A stretch of DNA of 64,000 nucleotides from Atopsyche davidsoni (taxonomy: Eukaryota; Arthropoda; Insecta; Trichoptera; Hydrobiosidae). Numbering within the stretch: the first letter of the stretch is position 1; each line of letters begins with the position of its first letter. The position numbers and the translations under genes are program-made. The notes beneath the pieces were generated by a model that was given only the letters and a program-made list of their open reading frames with translations, searched no databases and was not told the DNA's origin. This document shows positions 51,744 to 64,000 of the stretch, one piece after another. Location: positions 7,009,501 to 7,073,500 of the forward strand of contig JAILWY010000004.1 in assembly GCA_022113835.1 (NCBI GenBank), written 5' to 3'.

Positions 51744-54680
51744 TGAGTGTAAATGTGTGCGTATGCTTAATTAAACTGCATAACCTATCTCATTTACCTC
51801 TCCAGCAAAAGGAACACCTTATCTTGTTTACGCTCGCGTCTAAAGATTAATAGAGCAGATAGTCAAACAACGCAAATCCCGGCCTAATCTTCACATAAAT
51901 ATAATAATATCCCACTTTACGGAGGCCTTCTTCCACAAAACCTTTCCTGTAAATTGTGGGGATTACGGTGGATCCTTATTCACTAAAACATTCTGGGATT
52001 ACACAAGGAAAGAAGTACCGACTACATTTGTTTCGGAACTCACAGACATACCTTTCACATATTTTTCCCTTTATTTAGTGAGCCTAGTTTATATCAGCAG
52101 TAATTCCGCACTGAAGACTTTCCAACATAATCCGCGACTTCATGTAAGAAACTTAATAACCCCATGCTCACTCACTTCGTAATAAACTATTTATACTTGC
52201 TATCCAGCGAAAACCTGTTTTCGTCTCTGAGAGAAATGGATATTTTTTTATTCTTAGGACAAATACTAACTGTCTCCGGTTTTTTTCAAAACTCCATAAT
52301 TTCATGTTACATAAAAACCATCATAAAAAGGCATATATTGGAATTCCAAAAACTCTGAAGACTCTTTATACTTTTGTAACTCTAATATTTTATTTTATTT
52401 TTATTATTTGCTTCAAAGAGACGTCATAAAAACATTTATGTTATTTTTACAAAAACAGAAACAATTACCCTCAAAACTTAAATATATGTGTATGTGTTAA
52501 GATAAAACAATTACATACTCATAATTTCTTAAATAAGTATAAATTTTTAGACATCAGTTGAAAACTACATTTTAGGAAAGAGATGAAATAGATTTAATAT
52601 TTTTTTCCTAGTGTAGAATCTCAATTTTTTTAGCCATGCCTACATTGCAACAAAAACGCCTTGATAGTCTCGTGGTAATGAGGAGTGTACCGGGAGACGA
52701 AGTGGTCGGTTGACCTCAATCTGACGCAATCAAACCATGAAGGAGGGAGAGGGTGCATCACCCCCCATCAGTAATGGCGCATGCACCACCTCCATCAGTG
52801 ATGGCATAGATGAGAGACGATACCCAACACGACGATTTTTAAAAAATATTTTACAAATTGCTTTAAAAGTCTCATTAGACCCAACAGATCTTTTTAAATC
52901 ATGTGAACTTTAAATTCAAAAAGAATATTTAAATGCATTTAAATGTTTATTTCAAAACCCAGTTGTTTTTTTATTAAAACATAAAAGTCATTTATACCGA
53001 ATGCTACATTGTATTTTAAAAGAAAGGCTTGGAAATTTGGCAACATTTTTAATTTTTTTCGCTGCCAACTGGCACGAAAACACAATGCATACAATCGACT
53101 GGAATTTCTTTACATATTTTTAGTAAAATATAAAATATCTAAAATATCCTCTATTATATTTTACCCCATAAAACCTTTGAATTTTGATAGAATGTTTTTA
53201 TTTAACAACATATTTTCTTAAATCATAATCATCTATCCATGATAAAAGATTTTATTTTGTTTTTAAAAAAAGCATTTTTTTATGAGTTGTTATTTGAACT
53301 TTGGTATTTCCAAAATCATAGGCAGTAAAATAATGCTAAAAAGTACAAGCATATTTAAGGCTATATTAAAATTTTAAATCTATCATTTCATTGTTTTTTT
53401 TTAAGTGTTTCATATTTTATGCATCTATTAATCTATTTTTGATTGCGATAAAACAAAGTGAAAACCACTTCTACAATAATAATTGTGACAATATAGTTTT
53501 TGATTCACATTTTTTTTTTTACATATGACATTTTTCCGTTTTGAATTCCAGTGAAATCCTCGTTAAAGCGACTGCTTAGGTATGGTAATAAATCGCAAGC
53601 ACGGCAAACTCAAATCAGCATTATGGCAGCATTCATATAACGCTAAAAGCTTTTTTAACATTCGTCCGTTGGCGCCAACACATGCCCAATTGTATTCGAC
53701 GTCATCAATAACGAATGGAGCAGTCATGTCAACCAAATCAAGTTACATACTTTTATCGCACACATCGCATTCAAAAACATAGAAATATATGTCAATAATC
53801 AGAATCACTGACCGAAATCTTTCATAACTGTAACAATTTACATAAAAACTGAGTGCTTTGTATTATTTATATTACAAACGCTATCCATTACTTTTAACAT
53901 TCCTTGTTTTTTTATCTACAACATAAATTTATCACAAAAGAAAAATATTAATATCTAATTTTAAAGCATCAAGGACTTTCTGATTTAGATATCATACTTT
54001 TTTTGACACCTAAACACCTGACACAAGTATTTTTTTATATTATAAACAGGAATCGCACATTTATTTCACAAGGTTAAAATATAAAGTGAAAAAGCCGGAA
54101 CATCGCAAATGTTTAATATACAAAAATCTTTACTGTGCAATATTTCTTTTTCAAAAAAAAAAAAACACCCCAGCCGCACATAATAGAAAAATCACATCAG
54201 CATATTTACGCTAGGCTTTTTCATCGCACCGAAATTTGAATTTGATTTCGGAAAGTTTCAGATTAAAAAAGCTACATGAACGCCGAATGCCTGGAAAAAC
54301 TAATCTTCGCTCTAGCTGGAAAATCAAATGTGCCCCGCATCCAAATGTCGGGATCGAACGTCCACCTACAGCACCCTACAGCCTCCACCAGCCTCAACCC
54401 TGCGGGGGGCTCGGCAACCTTCGGCTTGCGAGCCAATACGAAACCATACAAATATATTTTTTTATTCGATTTATACTCAAGTCAAAAAATAGCAAATATT
54501 TTCATTCGTGATATGGTTTAAAAAGTAGTGATGAAAAAGTTTTAAATTTATAAATTCTAATGTGTTGGTGAACTTAGAATTGTGAACACAATAAACCTGA
54601 ATGTTTAAAAAAATAATGATAATCACAAACGACAAATATTCATTGTTTGTGATGCAAATAAACATATATTATTGATTTTT
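51741..54680. other. Non-coding DNA with two repeat-like GC-richer patches
   Basis: About 52650-52830 has an A-box-like stretch (TAGTCTCGTGGTAATGAG) and two similar CATCAGT(A/G)ATGGC motifs 35 bases apart, possibly an unclassified SINE-like repeat. About 54330-54445 includes a hAT-end-like motif (listed separately). Open frames over the latter (91 and 81 aa) match no family. The rest is AT-rich without recognisable features. Confidence 0.55.
54405..54440. mobile_element. Possible hAT terminal fragment
   Basis: GGCTCGGCAACCTTCGGCTT, then GCGAGCC, resembles a common hAT/MITE terminal motif (CAGGGGTCGGCAACCT...GGCTCGCGAGCC). No matching opposite end or 8-bp target duplication was found nearby, so at best this is one end of a broken copy. 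Confidence 0.35.
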
Positions 54681-55062
54681 TGTGACGACCGTCTCACAGG
54701 AAGTAAGATTTTGCCTATACAGGTTTTATTGATTGATAATGATTAAGTACATTTTTTCAAATATTGAAAAATGATTAAAGAAACTCTCAGAAAAATATCA
54801 TCGTGATTTGTGTGGTATTCGAACCCACATCCCCAAGCTTTCATGACCGGTGCATTACCAATTATGCCAACGAATCACTATTATTTGGCAAGAATTTTTA
54901 ACAATCATATCCTATAAGTGAAACAATGTACTTATCACATAATATTTAATTGGCACAATAAGTACGTAAGTTCGAATCCCACGCAAATCACGATGATATT
55001 TTTCTCAGAGTTTCCTCAATAATTTTTCAATATTTGAAAAAATGTACTTAATCATTATCAAA
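54681..55062. mobile_element. Fold-back element, family B, long copy with tRNA-like insert
   Basis: Starts TGTGACGACCGTCTCACAGG, like the 14231 copy. The left arm from about 54736 (TGATAATGATTAAGTACATT to ATCATCGTGATTTGTGTGG) is inverted at about 54967-55060, ending ATGTACTTAATCATTATCA. The arms are about 90 bp with some mismatches. Both arms contain T-arm-like sequence (TTCGAACCCAC on the left as the complement, AAGTTCGAATCCCAC on the right), so the inverted arms include tRNA-derived sequence. The centre (about 54877-54965) is AT-rich. No ORF. Confidence 0.75.
54804..54876 (-). repeat. tRNA-like (tRNA-derived, degenerate) sequence inside a fold-back element
   Basis: Exactly 73 bases on the minus strand can be drawn as a cloverleaf: acceptor GATTCGT/ACAAATC (6 of 7 pairs) with a final A, D arm GCAT/ATGC with AATTGGTA loop, and T arm GTGG/CCAC around GTTCGAATA. 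The anticodon arm pairs badly and position 33 is not T, so no anticodon is assigned and it is unlikely to be a working tRNA. Internal A and B boxes (TGGCATAATTGG, GGTTCGAATACC) are close to pol III consensus. Best read as the tRNA-derived head of a SINE captured by, or forming, the inverted element. Confidence 0.6.
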
Positions 55063-58000
55063 CAATAAACATAAACAAATATAAAATGCGATTTGTTTGA
55101 AAATTATCATTGATAGCATATTTGCGTATTTCAATAAACATAAGCATTTAACTTGATTTGTTCACTTCGTTGTCGACCCCTGGCGTATACCTCCGTGCTT
55201 GCAAGCTTGAACAAAATTTATAGGGTCATGTATTTTCCGCTCCTCTCGGAAATTACCTGAATATTGAACAACACTGAAAACTACGGCCCGCTGGACTCCA
55301 GACATTTACTAAGCACTGGCAGTCGCGACCGAAGCTCGGCGATCACCTCCTGTGCCAATGCGTACGCTGATAACGAAAATCAACAGCTGTGGGTATAAAT
55401 AAACCTCATGTGTACAATATCGCTTACCACTAGCTACTGTGGCGATAATTACACTTAGTATATACTTTGATATTACTTTAAAAATCGGGATACTTGGTGT
55501 TCAATGTTTCCGTAACATATTCATCGTGCTTTCTTAGCTTTGAACATACATTGCATATTTTTGTATTTTGGTTTAAAAAAATGCATAGACTTAAAAATAT
55601 ATTGCAGTAACTCAGCACAATCTTTATTTATTATGTAAACCGCATTTTTTTAATTTAAAAATAATATTTTTAAATGAAAATAAACTGTTTCTATGATAAC
55701 ATGACTGCTTGCATCTTTCTTTTTGAAGAGTACTGTGTTGGTATAAAGATTCTCGCGCAACTTTAATATTTCATTTTCAGTTATAAAAATAAAAATTATA
55801 CAATCATCATTACAAAATAAATTAATATCAATATGCAGGATATATTTATGCTAGGTTAAGTTGAACGACAACTATTAAAGAGTAGAAATCTAGTCGATTA
55901 ACAAGCAATTAGAAATATCAACGGAAAATAACAGATGTGTCTGACTTGTATACTAAAAAAAAACCTGAATTCGAAACTGGGACTTCATAAAACTATAATA
56001 TTTCAACTAATTTATTAAATGAACTGAGGTATAAATTTAACAAATGTCTCAAGCTTCTCTTCGGTTTAGTTACCAAAAGTTTACATCTAATAAATAAGTA
56101 TCGTTAGTTTGACTAACCGCAATATCTCTTAAGAGCTTCAAAGGGCCAGAATACTCCAGAAACTAAGGCTCGCCTACAGAAGCGTAAATAGGTGAAGATG
56201 GAGATAGTATTCATACTGATTTGGAACTTGGTCAAGTCTTTTAAGTGACAATAAAATCTCTACCAGATCTGAAGTGTTTCACGGGAAACCATTTATTTTG
56301 CAGTGGTTTTAGTTTAACTACAATGCCTTCTATCTCGATTCATATAAATAGAAAATTATATAACCATATAACTAGTTAGAGACTATTAGAATGAAAGATG
56401 TAGTCAAGCGGTAGGAAGTACGTCTATTTTGATGCGGCAATTATCTTTGAATACCTTGAAGTGATTTTTTAGTATTTAAAATTGAATTTAATTACTTTAA
56501 GAGAATCAAAAAAATATATAAAAATAATTGCTTGTAAGAGTTCGAATCAATTATGTTATTGTATTTTCATTTTTAATAAAAAGTACTAATGGCAATTACA
56601 CTATAATATTTTTATTGTAAGAATACTTAGGGACGTTTTCACTTTTTATTTTTTAACGCGACTAGTTTCACAAAACACGCTACCTATCAAAAAGTCGCTC
56701 AAAACATTAAAAAAATGTATGGATTACATAATATTCTTTTGATAGAAAATATTACCTACTGTCGGAAATCAAGTGTAGTAGCCACAAAACAACGAGTTGG
56801 TTTTAAATTGCATGCAATTTGTAATGGTATCGATCAGGCACCCAAAGTGCTCATTTGGAATTGCTGATAGCAATCCGATCTGTTCGCTTGCTTTTCATGT
56901 TAGCACATTGCGTTATCGTGTATGTGTTTTGATAAAGAAAATCAACTAATTTTACTTTGCACAGTGAGCGGTAGGTTAATAAGTATCGTGCTATAATTCC
57001 TACTGCTATCTGCAAATGTAATATGGATTTCCATTATTATTTTTTTAAGTAACGAAACGGCGATAACTATCCTCGTTTTTTTATCAGGAACACAAGAGAC
57101 ATACACATTCACACCTCGTGTCCATCACTGTTTTCCGATGAATGTACTAACCGATGTTTCTATGTTCAATAAAAATTTGATTAATTGTTATCATCAAAAT
57201 ATAAAATGCAACAATTTCTCTTGCTGAGGAATTTTTAATTCTAAATGTTAAATATTAGTTAATTGATAGTTCAAAGTTTACTAAGCGTTACTAGGTCTAC
57301 ATCAAGTGTCGCGAAAAATATTCCATGATTTTTTTCGTCATTTTGAATATGAATAATTTATTTATTATTACAAATTTTTTGAATATCAAAATATGTTGCT
57401 GTGAAAATTTAATTGTAAAAATTTATATACCTTTTTTCTTAAATGTTATTTTAATTTATTTATTTATTTTTACTAAATCCAAAACGAATACCAAAATATA
57501 TATTTTTTTGTGGTTATTAATGAAATAAAAATATGTTCCTCCAGTGTAGTCAGGAATGGCAGATTATTTTTTTTGTGTTTTGTTTGTTATCTTTTCAGCC
57601 TTTTGGTAACTTCTCCGTGTTCATGTATTGGCATATTAACCGTACAATAGGCTTTCCCTTCTGCTTGAAGGCTTTTCCGCCATACTTTGAAGTCATCACT
57701 TCCGCCGGTCTCTAATGCCCGTCCATTCCACGCGTCGTTACAGATTATCGCTTGTTTCTGCTGAGTTTATGTTGGGCGTAAAGACGTAATTAATGCCCCC
57801 AATTTTTATAGACCCATTTCCTTAATTTCCTGATGTTTATGATCTGACGCTAACCTTTCTAAAATTTATCGCGGAAACTCATAACTTCTGCCACGATATA
57901 ATTACATATTTAAGGTTTTCATATGCACACTTTATCTATACGATAGTGAAACAACGTTTATCAATATAACCTATTTTTTTCCCTATTTTTAGCATTTTTA

Positions 58001-61000
58001 AACATTGAAGTATTTCTGATTTTCCACAACTTTTCAAAAGTTTATATCAAACTTCAACTGACTAGAAAACACTGTATAACATATTGTGAATAAAAAAAAA
58101 TTATTCAAGAAATTCCGTTACACAAATATAAATCAAACATGGATAAACGTGTTTTACTATATTTTATTGGTTTTCCCGTGAAATTTTAATACAACAGCTA
58201 CGCAGCCCCCATAAGGTCACGGTATTCTTTAAATTATTGGCATCTTAGGTATTTTTAATTTTATACTGATAAAACCAAACTGCTCTAAAATTGTGGTAGA
58301 ACTTTAAAACACAAGACTCTTAAAAACACAGCAACAGAGCTCCATCGTTTCATGTTAGCACCAAACGAAGAAGAATGTCCGTACTGAGAGGATCGTTCGA
58401 AAAAATCGAATAGCACATCGATCAATTGCGTGGATGGACACCAACTGGGGGTACTTTTTTTTATAAACAAGTATCCCATCGACAAGGCACAAACAATTTT
58501 TTTTTATAACAGACTGAAATTGAGCCTTAAACTGAAGTTATGTCGAGACATTTACATCTATCATTTATATCAGGGTTTTTTCTTTCATTGAAAAAATTGT
58601 AACTATAAACAGGTGTATAATCGTTTCATCCTTGCTATGATATTCGAAAGAGTTATAAGAGTATTATTGAAACAATAACATGAGAGGTGTCGTTTTGTGA
58701 CGCTCTCGACATAAATCCAAAAATCCACTATCAGTCATATTTATATATTGAGAAAATATACGGGGCGACAAAACTGTTTAATTTCATGATATCTAATATC
58801 TTTAGAAATAAATTTATCAACTGATTTTATAAAACTTTAAAACAGTTTTCACTAATTTTTCGAGACCCAATACATAAGCAATTGCATTACTTATAAAAAT
58901 TATACTATTTATTTCATACAATACGAATGATTGTGCACTCATTAATTTCAATGAAAAATCATTTATTAAAAAATACATTAGTTTAGCAAAAGAAACGACA
59001 AGAAATAATTTTATTTTAAACACAATTATGAAATTTATACGTTATTATATATTTGGGTTTGATGATCCTCGGTCTCCAAAAGTCTGTCCATCCCTGCTGT
59101 ATAATAATGATATGTCGTGAGTCATTCCGTTTTCCGATATTAAAAATAACGAGACCAATTATATCTAGTATAAGTACCATATTAGCTATAATAGAAAAAT
59201 AAATTCCATATTCATATAAAATAATTGGATTCTGAACTACAATGCTAATGTTCGATTCGTGTTTACAGGTTGTATATTCAGAGAGGATACTTTTAAGTTT
59301 GTTGTATACATTTATTTGTCAGTTTCCTCAATTATATTAAATTAGACGTATTCTCGCCCTATATAAAAATTGGTTTCATGATCACACCTTCTCGGCTTAC
59401 AACGAAGATTCTCTTCATTCGCATAATATTCCAGAGTACAATATATCTTGAAGGCAGGGGCGCGTATTGATCTCTATACAAACGTAGCGGACCCCTTGCG
59501 GGCTTTATACGTGATGTACTGTATGAAAAAGCACGCAAAGCTCACATAGAAAGTGTGATTATTTTGTTTCACGGCCGATGAATTTGCGTTAAAGGTATAG
59601 GGCGTTAGATCCGTACATAAAATATATTATGGCTTAATAATGGTTCGAGTATATTTCTTCAGAATTTAAGTTCTTTATTTCATTATCATTCAAAAATTTT
59701 TGACGTTTTCGCAATTACATATTTTACAAGTAATTTTCATAATAAACAAAATCAAAAGAATTTTATGTAAACCATTGAAATATCGTTAATAAAAATTATT
59801 GCAAAAAATGATATCGTCAAGATAACGTTACCTCACACGCTCTAATGGGTATGTAAGCAATTACCTACCATGCTTCCCAGGCATGTCGGTAAATGTAAAG
59901 TTGGATAAAAAAAGCTTTTAAAACATGTTTTTAAAGGAGTGACACTTTTTATCAGATTTTTAGTTTATATGTGTGTCTACTTAGCCTTAAAATTCAAAAT
60001 AAAATGAAATGTTATTATTTTTTATTTTATTTTAAACATCAACACTGCTACAATTTTTTTGTTGTGTAAATCAAAAACCGACCGAGAGAATAATCAAATA
60101 TGAAATATTTTATTTGTATACTTCTGTTTGACATATTTATCTTTCATTTTTGCATTTTTAGGACGTAAATCAAGCGGAAACCGTACAATCAACATAAACA
60201 GTTTGTCTGATATCAGTTAATTAAGATTATTCACGCCTGACTAAAAAATAGCTTTGGAGCCATTCAAAATTTGTGGAAATTCATTTACAATGGCATCAAC
60301 TTTTTTCAGTATGTTTTCATGATTTTATATCCTTATCCAGAACTAACGTTAAAAGATTCTCTTGATTAAATTACTTTCTAAACACATTAAAATTTTCATA
60401 AACCTTTTGTAAAAGCAATCCAAACAGAGCTATTACGCCCGTAAAACAATACTAAGCGCATGTAATAACAATTCTAAGGCAATAGTTTTAACATTAAAAC
60501 TTTATCAAAAGTCATACTTTAAAATGGAAATGATAATTACAAATACACATTTAGATTGAAACTTCAATCTGCGAGACGCCATTAACTATGTTCTTTATTA
60601 TCGGGAAAGAAGCTCATATCAATGGGGTTAGGAAATATAAATACATTAAAACAAAAAATCAATAAACCAGACCCTTAAAAAACTCAAATTAAAACATCGT
60701 CTCTTATTTGACTCGGACACTGCGATTTAAGTTAGGGTTCAGTAAATAATGAAGGGTCTCTAGATTAAAAGAAAAGAAAAATCATACTTTGATTCATTTG
60801 CTTTACGATTTCTCCAAAATAATACTTTAATAATAATTAATGTTTTGTACTTGTTATCTGATTCCTCTTGCGGCCTTCTATCCTCACAGAGTAGTGTCAG
60901 TAAATACAATCAATTTTTTTAGACTTGGATATTTCTAGTTGAATGAAGATATCTAAACCATATTCAAAACAACCCTTTTTAAAATAATGTATTTTGCATC

Positions 61001-61305
61001 ATAATTTTAAACTTTATTTTAATTATAAGTTATGGTTTCGAGCTTTAATTAAATTTAAATTTGCGTCCATAAACAAAAACTTACTACACTAGGGATGTGC
61101 ATACAACTTTTAACTGCAGTTATGGTGAATGTGGTGGACACATTTAAAAATATATGCTGAATATTTATTCCATTGTAAAGTTATAATATCACAACCAGGA
61201 TATTTATCTGTCAATCGAATAATATTAATAAATATAATTACGTTTAGAATCTTAATATCTAAAAAAAAAAAAAATTCAAGCTAGATAAACGTTATAAAAT
61301 AATTA
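55063..61305. other. AT-rich non-coding DNA
   Basis: No gene recognised. Slightly GC-richer stretches at 55160-55400, 57590-57760 and 58310-58490. The minus-strand 66-residue frame at 58285-58485 has no identifiable domain. A TTCGAATTC-containing stretch on the minus strand near 55970, next to T9, is a weak B-box-like match only. Confidence 0.65.
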
Positions 61306-61613
61306 TCTACTATAATAATAGCCATTGTGTGTTTATTTGTATGTTTGTATGTATGTTTCATTTTTCCGTTCTGTATAGAATATCTTAAAAGATACAACGC
61401 TGATTTTTTGCACATAAGTTAAGTAAATTTTTCCGCAGCTATATGCCGAATTTCAAGACGATAGGATAATATTTTCATTCATAAACTTTAAAATATGCTT
61501 TAGCTAAACATTAATTATATAATTCACTTCTTCGCCGCGAGATGTCGTTCACCGCGAGAATTTAGACGCATCGTTCATCAAATTCGTCATTTTGTGACGG
61601 GCTACATTACTAG
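61306..61613 (+). mobile_element. Non-autonomous Helitron, 308 bp
   Basis: Starts with TCTACTATAATAATAGC after an A and ends with CTAG before a T, the A^T insertion site and TC...CTRR ends that define Helitrons. A hairpin with perfect 5-bp stem (CGTCA, TTTTG loop, TGACG; 61585-61599) lies 10 bases before CTAG, as expected for the 3' terminator. The 5' end and the following TTTGTATGTTTGTATGTATG stretch are typical of insect Helitrons. No Rep/helicase coding sequence, so it depended on an autonomous partner. Confidence 0.78.
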
Positions 61614-61624
61614 TGTATAATATA

Positions 61625-61745
61625 AAATTGCAGAGTAGAAAGACCCGGGACCGACTCAGTATTTACCCTAAGTAAACCATGAAGAGATTTCTTTAATGAA
61701 ATGGTCACCAAACCCCACTGAGCAGAGGAAGAATAGAATAGAATA
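61625..61745 (+). pseudogene. LINE 3' end fragment
   Basis: 61686-61721 reads DFFNEMVTKPH and a stop, paralleling MFEKMVTDPL-stop in the 39.4-kb LINE remnant; the nucleotides ATGGTCACC are shared. The stop is followed by a GAGGAAGAATAGAATAGAATA-type simple tail, as in RTE-like LINEs. Only the very end of the ORF remains. It lies right after the Helitron, but no joint origin can be shown. Confidence 0.55.
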
Positions 61746-62551
61746 TATAAATATCGTCTTTTTTCTGCTTAAACCATTACCAATTGCTTAGTTTTCTAAA
61801 AAAAAAATATTTTGTTCATTTTTAGAGCCGCCGACTCTACAGCCCTGCAAGAAGAGATAAAACTTGTAAAATGGTTCTTGCGATTTATGCACAATAAATT
61901 TTATTTCACGATTTGTTTTCAGAAGTCGAGCACAGTAAATCTTGCGTTTTGATAACGTATGATGGCTTTTATCTATCAGTCCGTTTGAGTTAAAGTGGCA
62001 ATAAATTCAAAATGTATATAAAAAAATGTTTTATTACTTTCTGCACATCTTTGCGTGTTTATTGACATGTCTTTCTGCAACCCGCAAATCGAGATCTTTT
62101 AGATCTTTTAAACAAACAGTCGCATCGGGATTTATTTTTTCTGAATCGTTGGAATACGGAAGCACTCTACATTCATTTGGGCAAAGTTCTATTTATATTT
62201 TCGTTTGATAATTCATCGGCCTATTCGATTTTGGCCGCAGCCATAAATAAGAGCACTAATTTATTTATTTTTCCCAGCATTACCCACCTATGGACTTTTA
62301 ACCTGAATTTAAACGTTTATTTGATCTTAAATATCAGAATATAACGGGTGAAATTAAGCTGGAAATTTTTAAATATTAAAGTATGATATTATTGCTTACT
62401 ACAGTAAGTTACAACACAAAAAAATATTCGCCTTATGTATGGTTTCAACACTCAACGCTTGTCCCCGGAAACCTGCGAGATCATCATAAAAACTGATAAG
62501 ATCATTTTATGGATAAAAAATCTTAATAATCCTTAAAATTTAAAAATATTC
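61746..62551. other. AT-rich non-coding DNA
   Basis: No gene recognised. The 60-residue frame at 62026-62208 has no domain. Confidence 0.65.
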
Positions 62552-62770
62552 AATATTTTTGACTGAAAGTACTTGGTGGGATTTCATTAAGATATTTTTA
62601 ATAAAAATAATTTTGTAATTATTTTGTTATTTATTGATGACCGGTTTAGCCAGCCTGTTTCCTCGGCTTTTTAAAACAATGTTTCATTTGATTAAAGAAA
62701 TCGTTGAAAAATCACAAATGTATTTTTATTTAAAATGTGAAAAATTTAAACTGGTAAAAATATTTTACAA
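62552..62770. mobile_element. Fold-back element, family A, divergent copy
   Basis: AATATTTTTGACTGAAAGTA, then CTTGG, matches the outer extension of the 11.6-kb copy, and GACCGGTTTAGCCAGCCT (62639-62656) matches its GACCGGTTTCGCCAACCT. The right half, with ACAAATGTATTTTTATTTAA and AAACTGGT, looks like a decayed partner arm. Much older than the 11.6-kb copy. Confidence 0.5.
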
Positions 62771-64000
62771 TGACGCTTGTTTTATATCAGGACTCAAGAT
62801 TTAAAAATAAGTCTTTGTATATTTCACAGTTGCAGTGCTTAACACATTCATCAACAGTTTGAAAAAGCCGATGTATTAAATATTTCGCACTAACAAAACC
62901 CATGGTTTATTTTCAGACATCACAACGCAGAGCTCGTTATTTTGTTTAATATGTGTGTGCTTGTTTGATGGGACGAAAAGAACTCCCTAATGACCTCGTG
63001 AACAAAATACATAATCAATTAAGCAATCAACCCTGATCTGGTCGTCAGTCCGACCCATCGCCAGTCTTTTAATGGCAATCATTGATGATAATTATATTTC
63101 AATTAACCAACATGACACAATCATTAACTGAAAAAATATTTGATAAATTATCTCACTGGTACTTTTGAGTACCATTTCTTATACGATTTTTTTGTCGTTA
63201 CTCTTTGATTTTTTTTTACTATTAAATCTTAATTTAATTTTTACGTGTTAATTGCAATATATCTAACAAAAAATGCTTATTTTAACTATTGGAACTTTCT
63301 CGGTATTCCTTGTGTTAAAAAGTTTAATTTTATTGTTTCTAAAACTTTTTATTTAAATTGTTACTTTTTAATATTCAGCATTATTATGTCTCACGCTCGT
63401 GCGTCTTGAAAACTTATATTGTACCAAAAAAAGTTTACTAAATTTATAAAATATGAGATAATCCTTACAATAAATTATATTATTGTTAACTTACAATACG
63501 CTAATCGATAAATTTTGTTTGATAACGTCTACTGTCGTTATTGTTTGATACAAGTTTAACGGACAAGTGTAGAACAAATTAATACATACATTTTTTTTCT
63601 TGTAATTTAACACCTTACCTTAAACGATGCTCACGCCATCCACAAAATCACATTACTACGTATGAGTTCATTTAATTTTATTCTAAAATGTATACTCAAT
63701 CCATTGCATTCAAATTAAAACAAAACATAGAATTTATTGCATAATTCATTACTTATAATAAAAGTTCAAACAAATTAAAAAGCTACGCTATTACTCAAAA
63801 CACAATCACATCGGGATGAAACTAGTATGAAATAAATTTTAGTATAGTTTAAATGATATTTTCGAAGTGCAGGAAAGTTTTCATGAAATCCACCATGGAT
63901 TCATGGAATCGCGAGCGTGAGAGGTGGTGAGAGCGCGGAGAGACGTCCTGCTGAAGCAAAGGCCGGCCGAGTACTGAGGCGGCTCTCCCGACAAGGCGAC
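62771..64000. other. Non-coding DNA ending in a GC-rich edge
   Basis: AT-rich to about 63890. The last 110 bases turn GC- and CpG-rich, with GGCCGGCC at 63961-63968. Both strands have open stretches there, but they are too short to judge. This could be the start of an exon, a promoter or another GC island continuing outside the window. Confidence 0.5.

Noticed and set aside
54804..54876. Functional tRNA gene
   Set aside because: The anticodon arm does not pair well, position 33 is not T, the T stem has a mismatch, and it lies inside a repeated fold-back element.

Overview
The window looks like insect nuclear DNA. It is very AT-rich and gene-poor, with runs of (AT)n, poly(A)/poly(T), fold-back repeats and decayed transposons. 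There is one unmistakable coding exon, for a class A neuropeptide GPCR whose sequence matches insect allatostatin-A receptors (galanin-receptor branch). The order of insect cannot be fixed from this window. No bacterial gene organisation, CRISPR array, rRNA or virus-like gene was seen.

The only supported protein-coding gene lies on the minus strand. A GC-rich exon (CDS 22279 down to 21404) encodes the extracellular N-terminus and TM1 to mid-TM6, then stops at a consensus GTGAGT splice donor. The next exon, with the end of TM6, TM7 and the C-terminal tail, was not found between the donor and position 1, so this intron is probably longer than 21.4 kb and fills the left third of the window. Upstream of the ATG is a CpG-rich leader with six short upstream ORFs. 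It is bounded by a good 3' splice site at 22754, which implies a further non-coding 5' exon to the right. The long right-hand part may therefore be a 5'-UTR intron or intergenic sequence.

The rest is repeat-bearing non-coding DNA. From left to right: a 1.4-kb non-autonomous hAT element (3157-4580) with an 8-bp target duplication, a 51-bp internal minisatellite and a fossil transposase C-terminus; a near-perfect 217-bp fold-back element (11601-11817), with a shorter relative at 42881-43024 and a divergent one near 62552-62770; a second fold-back family (14231-14433 and 54681-55062), whose longer copy carries a degenerate tRNA-like sequence; a poly(A)-ended retroposon-like relic on the minus strand (37166-37375); a frameshifted LINE ORF 3' end (39372-39790); a 308-bp Helitron with all its structural hallmarks (61306-61613), directly followed by a second LINE 3' tail; and several (AT)n microsatellites. 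A few GC-richer islands in the AT-rich background have no recognisable coding function.

I found no new multi-gene system. The most informative items are the hAT element with its embedded minisatellite, the tRNA-containing fold-back element, and the receptor gene's uORF-rich leader and very long intron.
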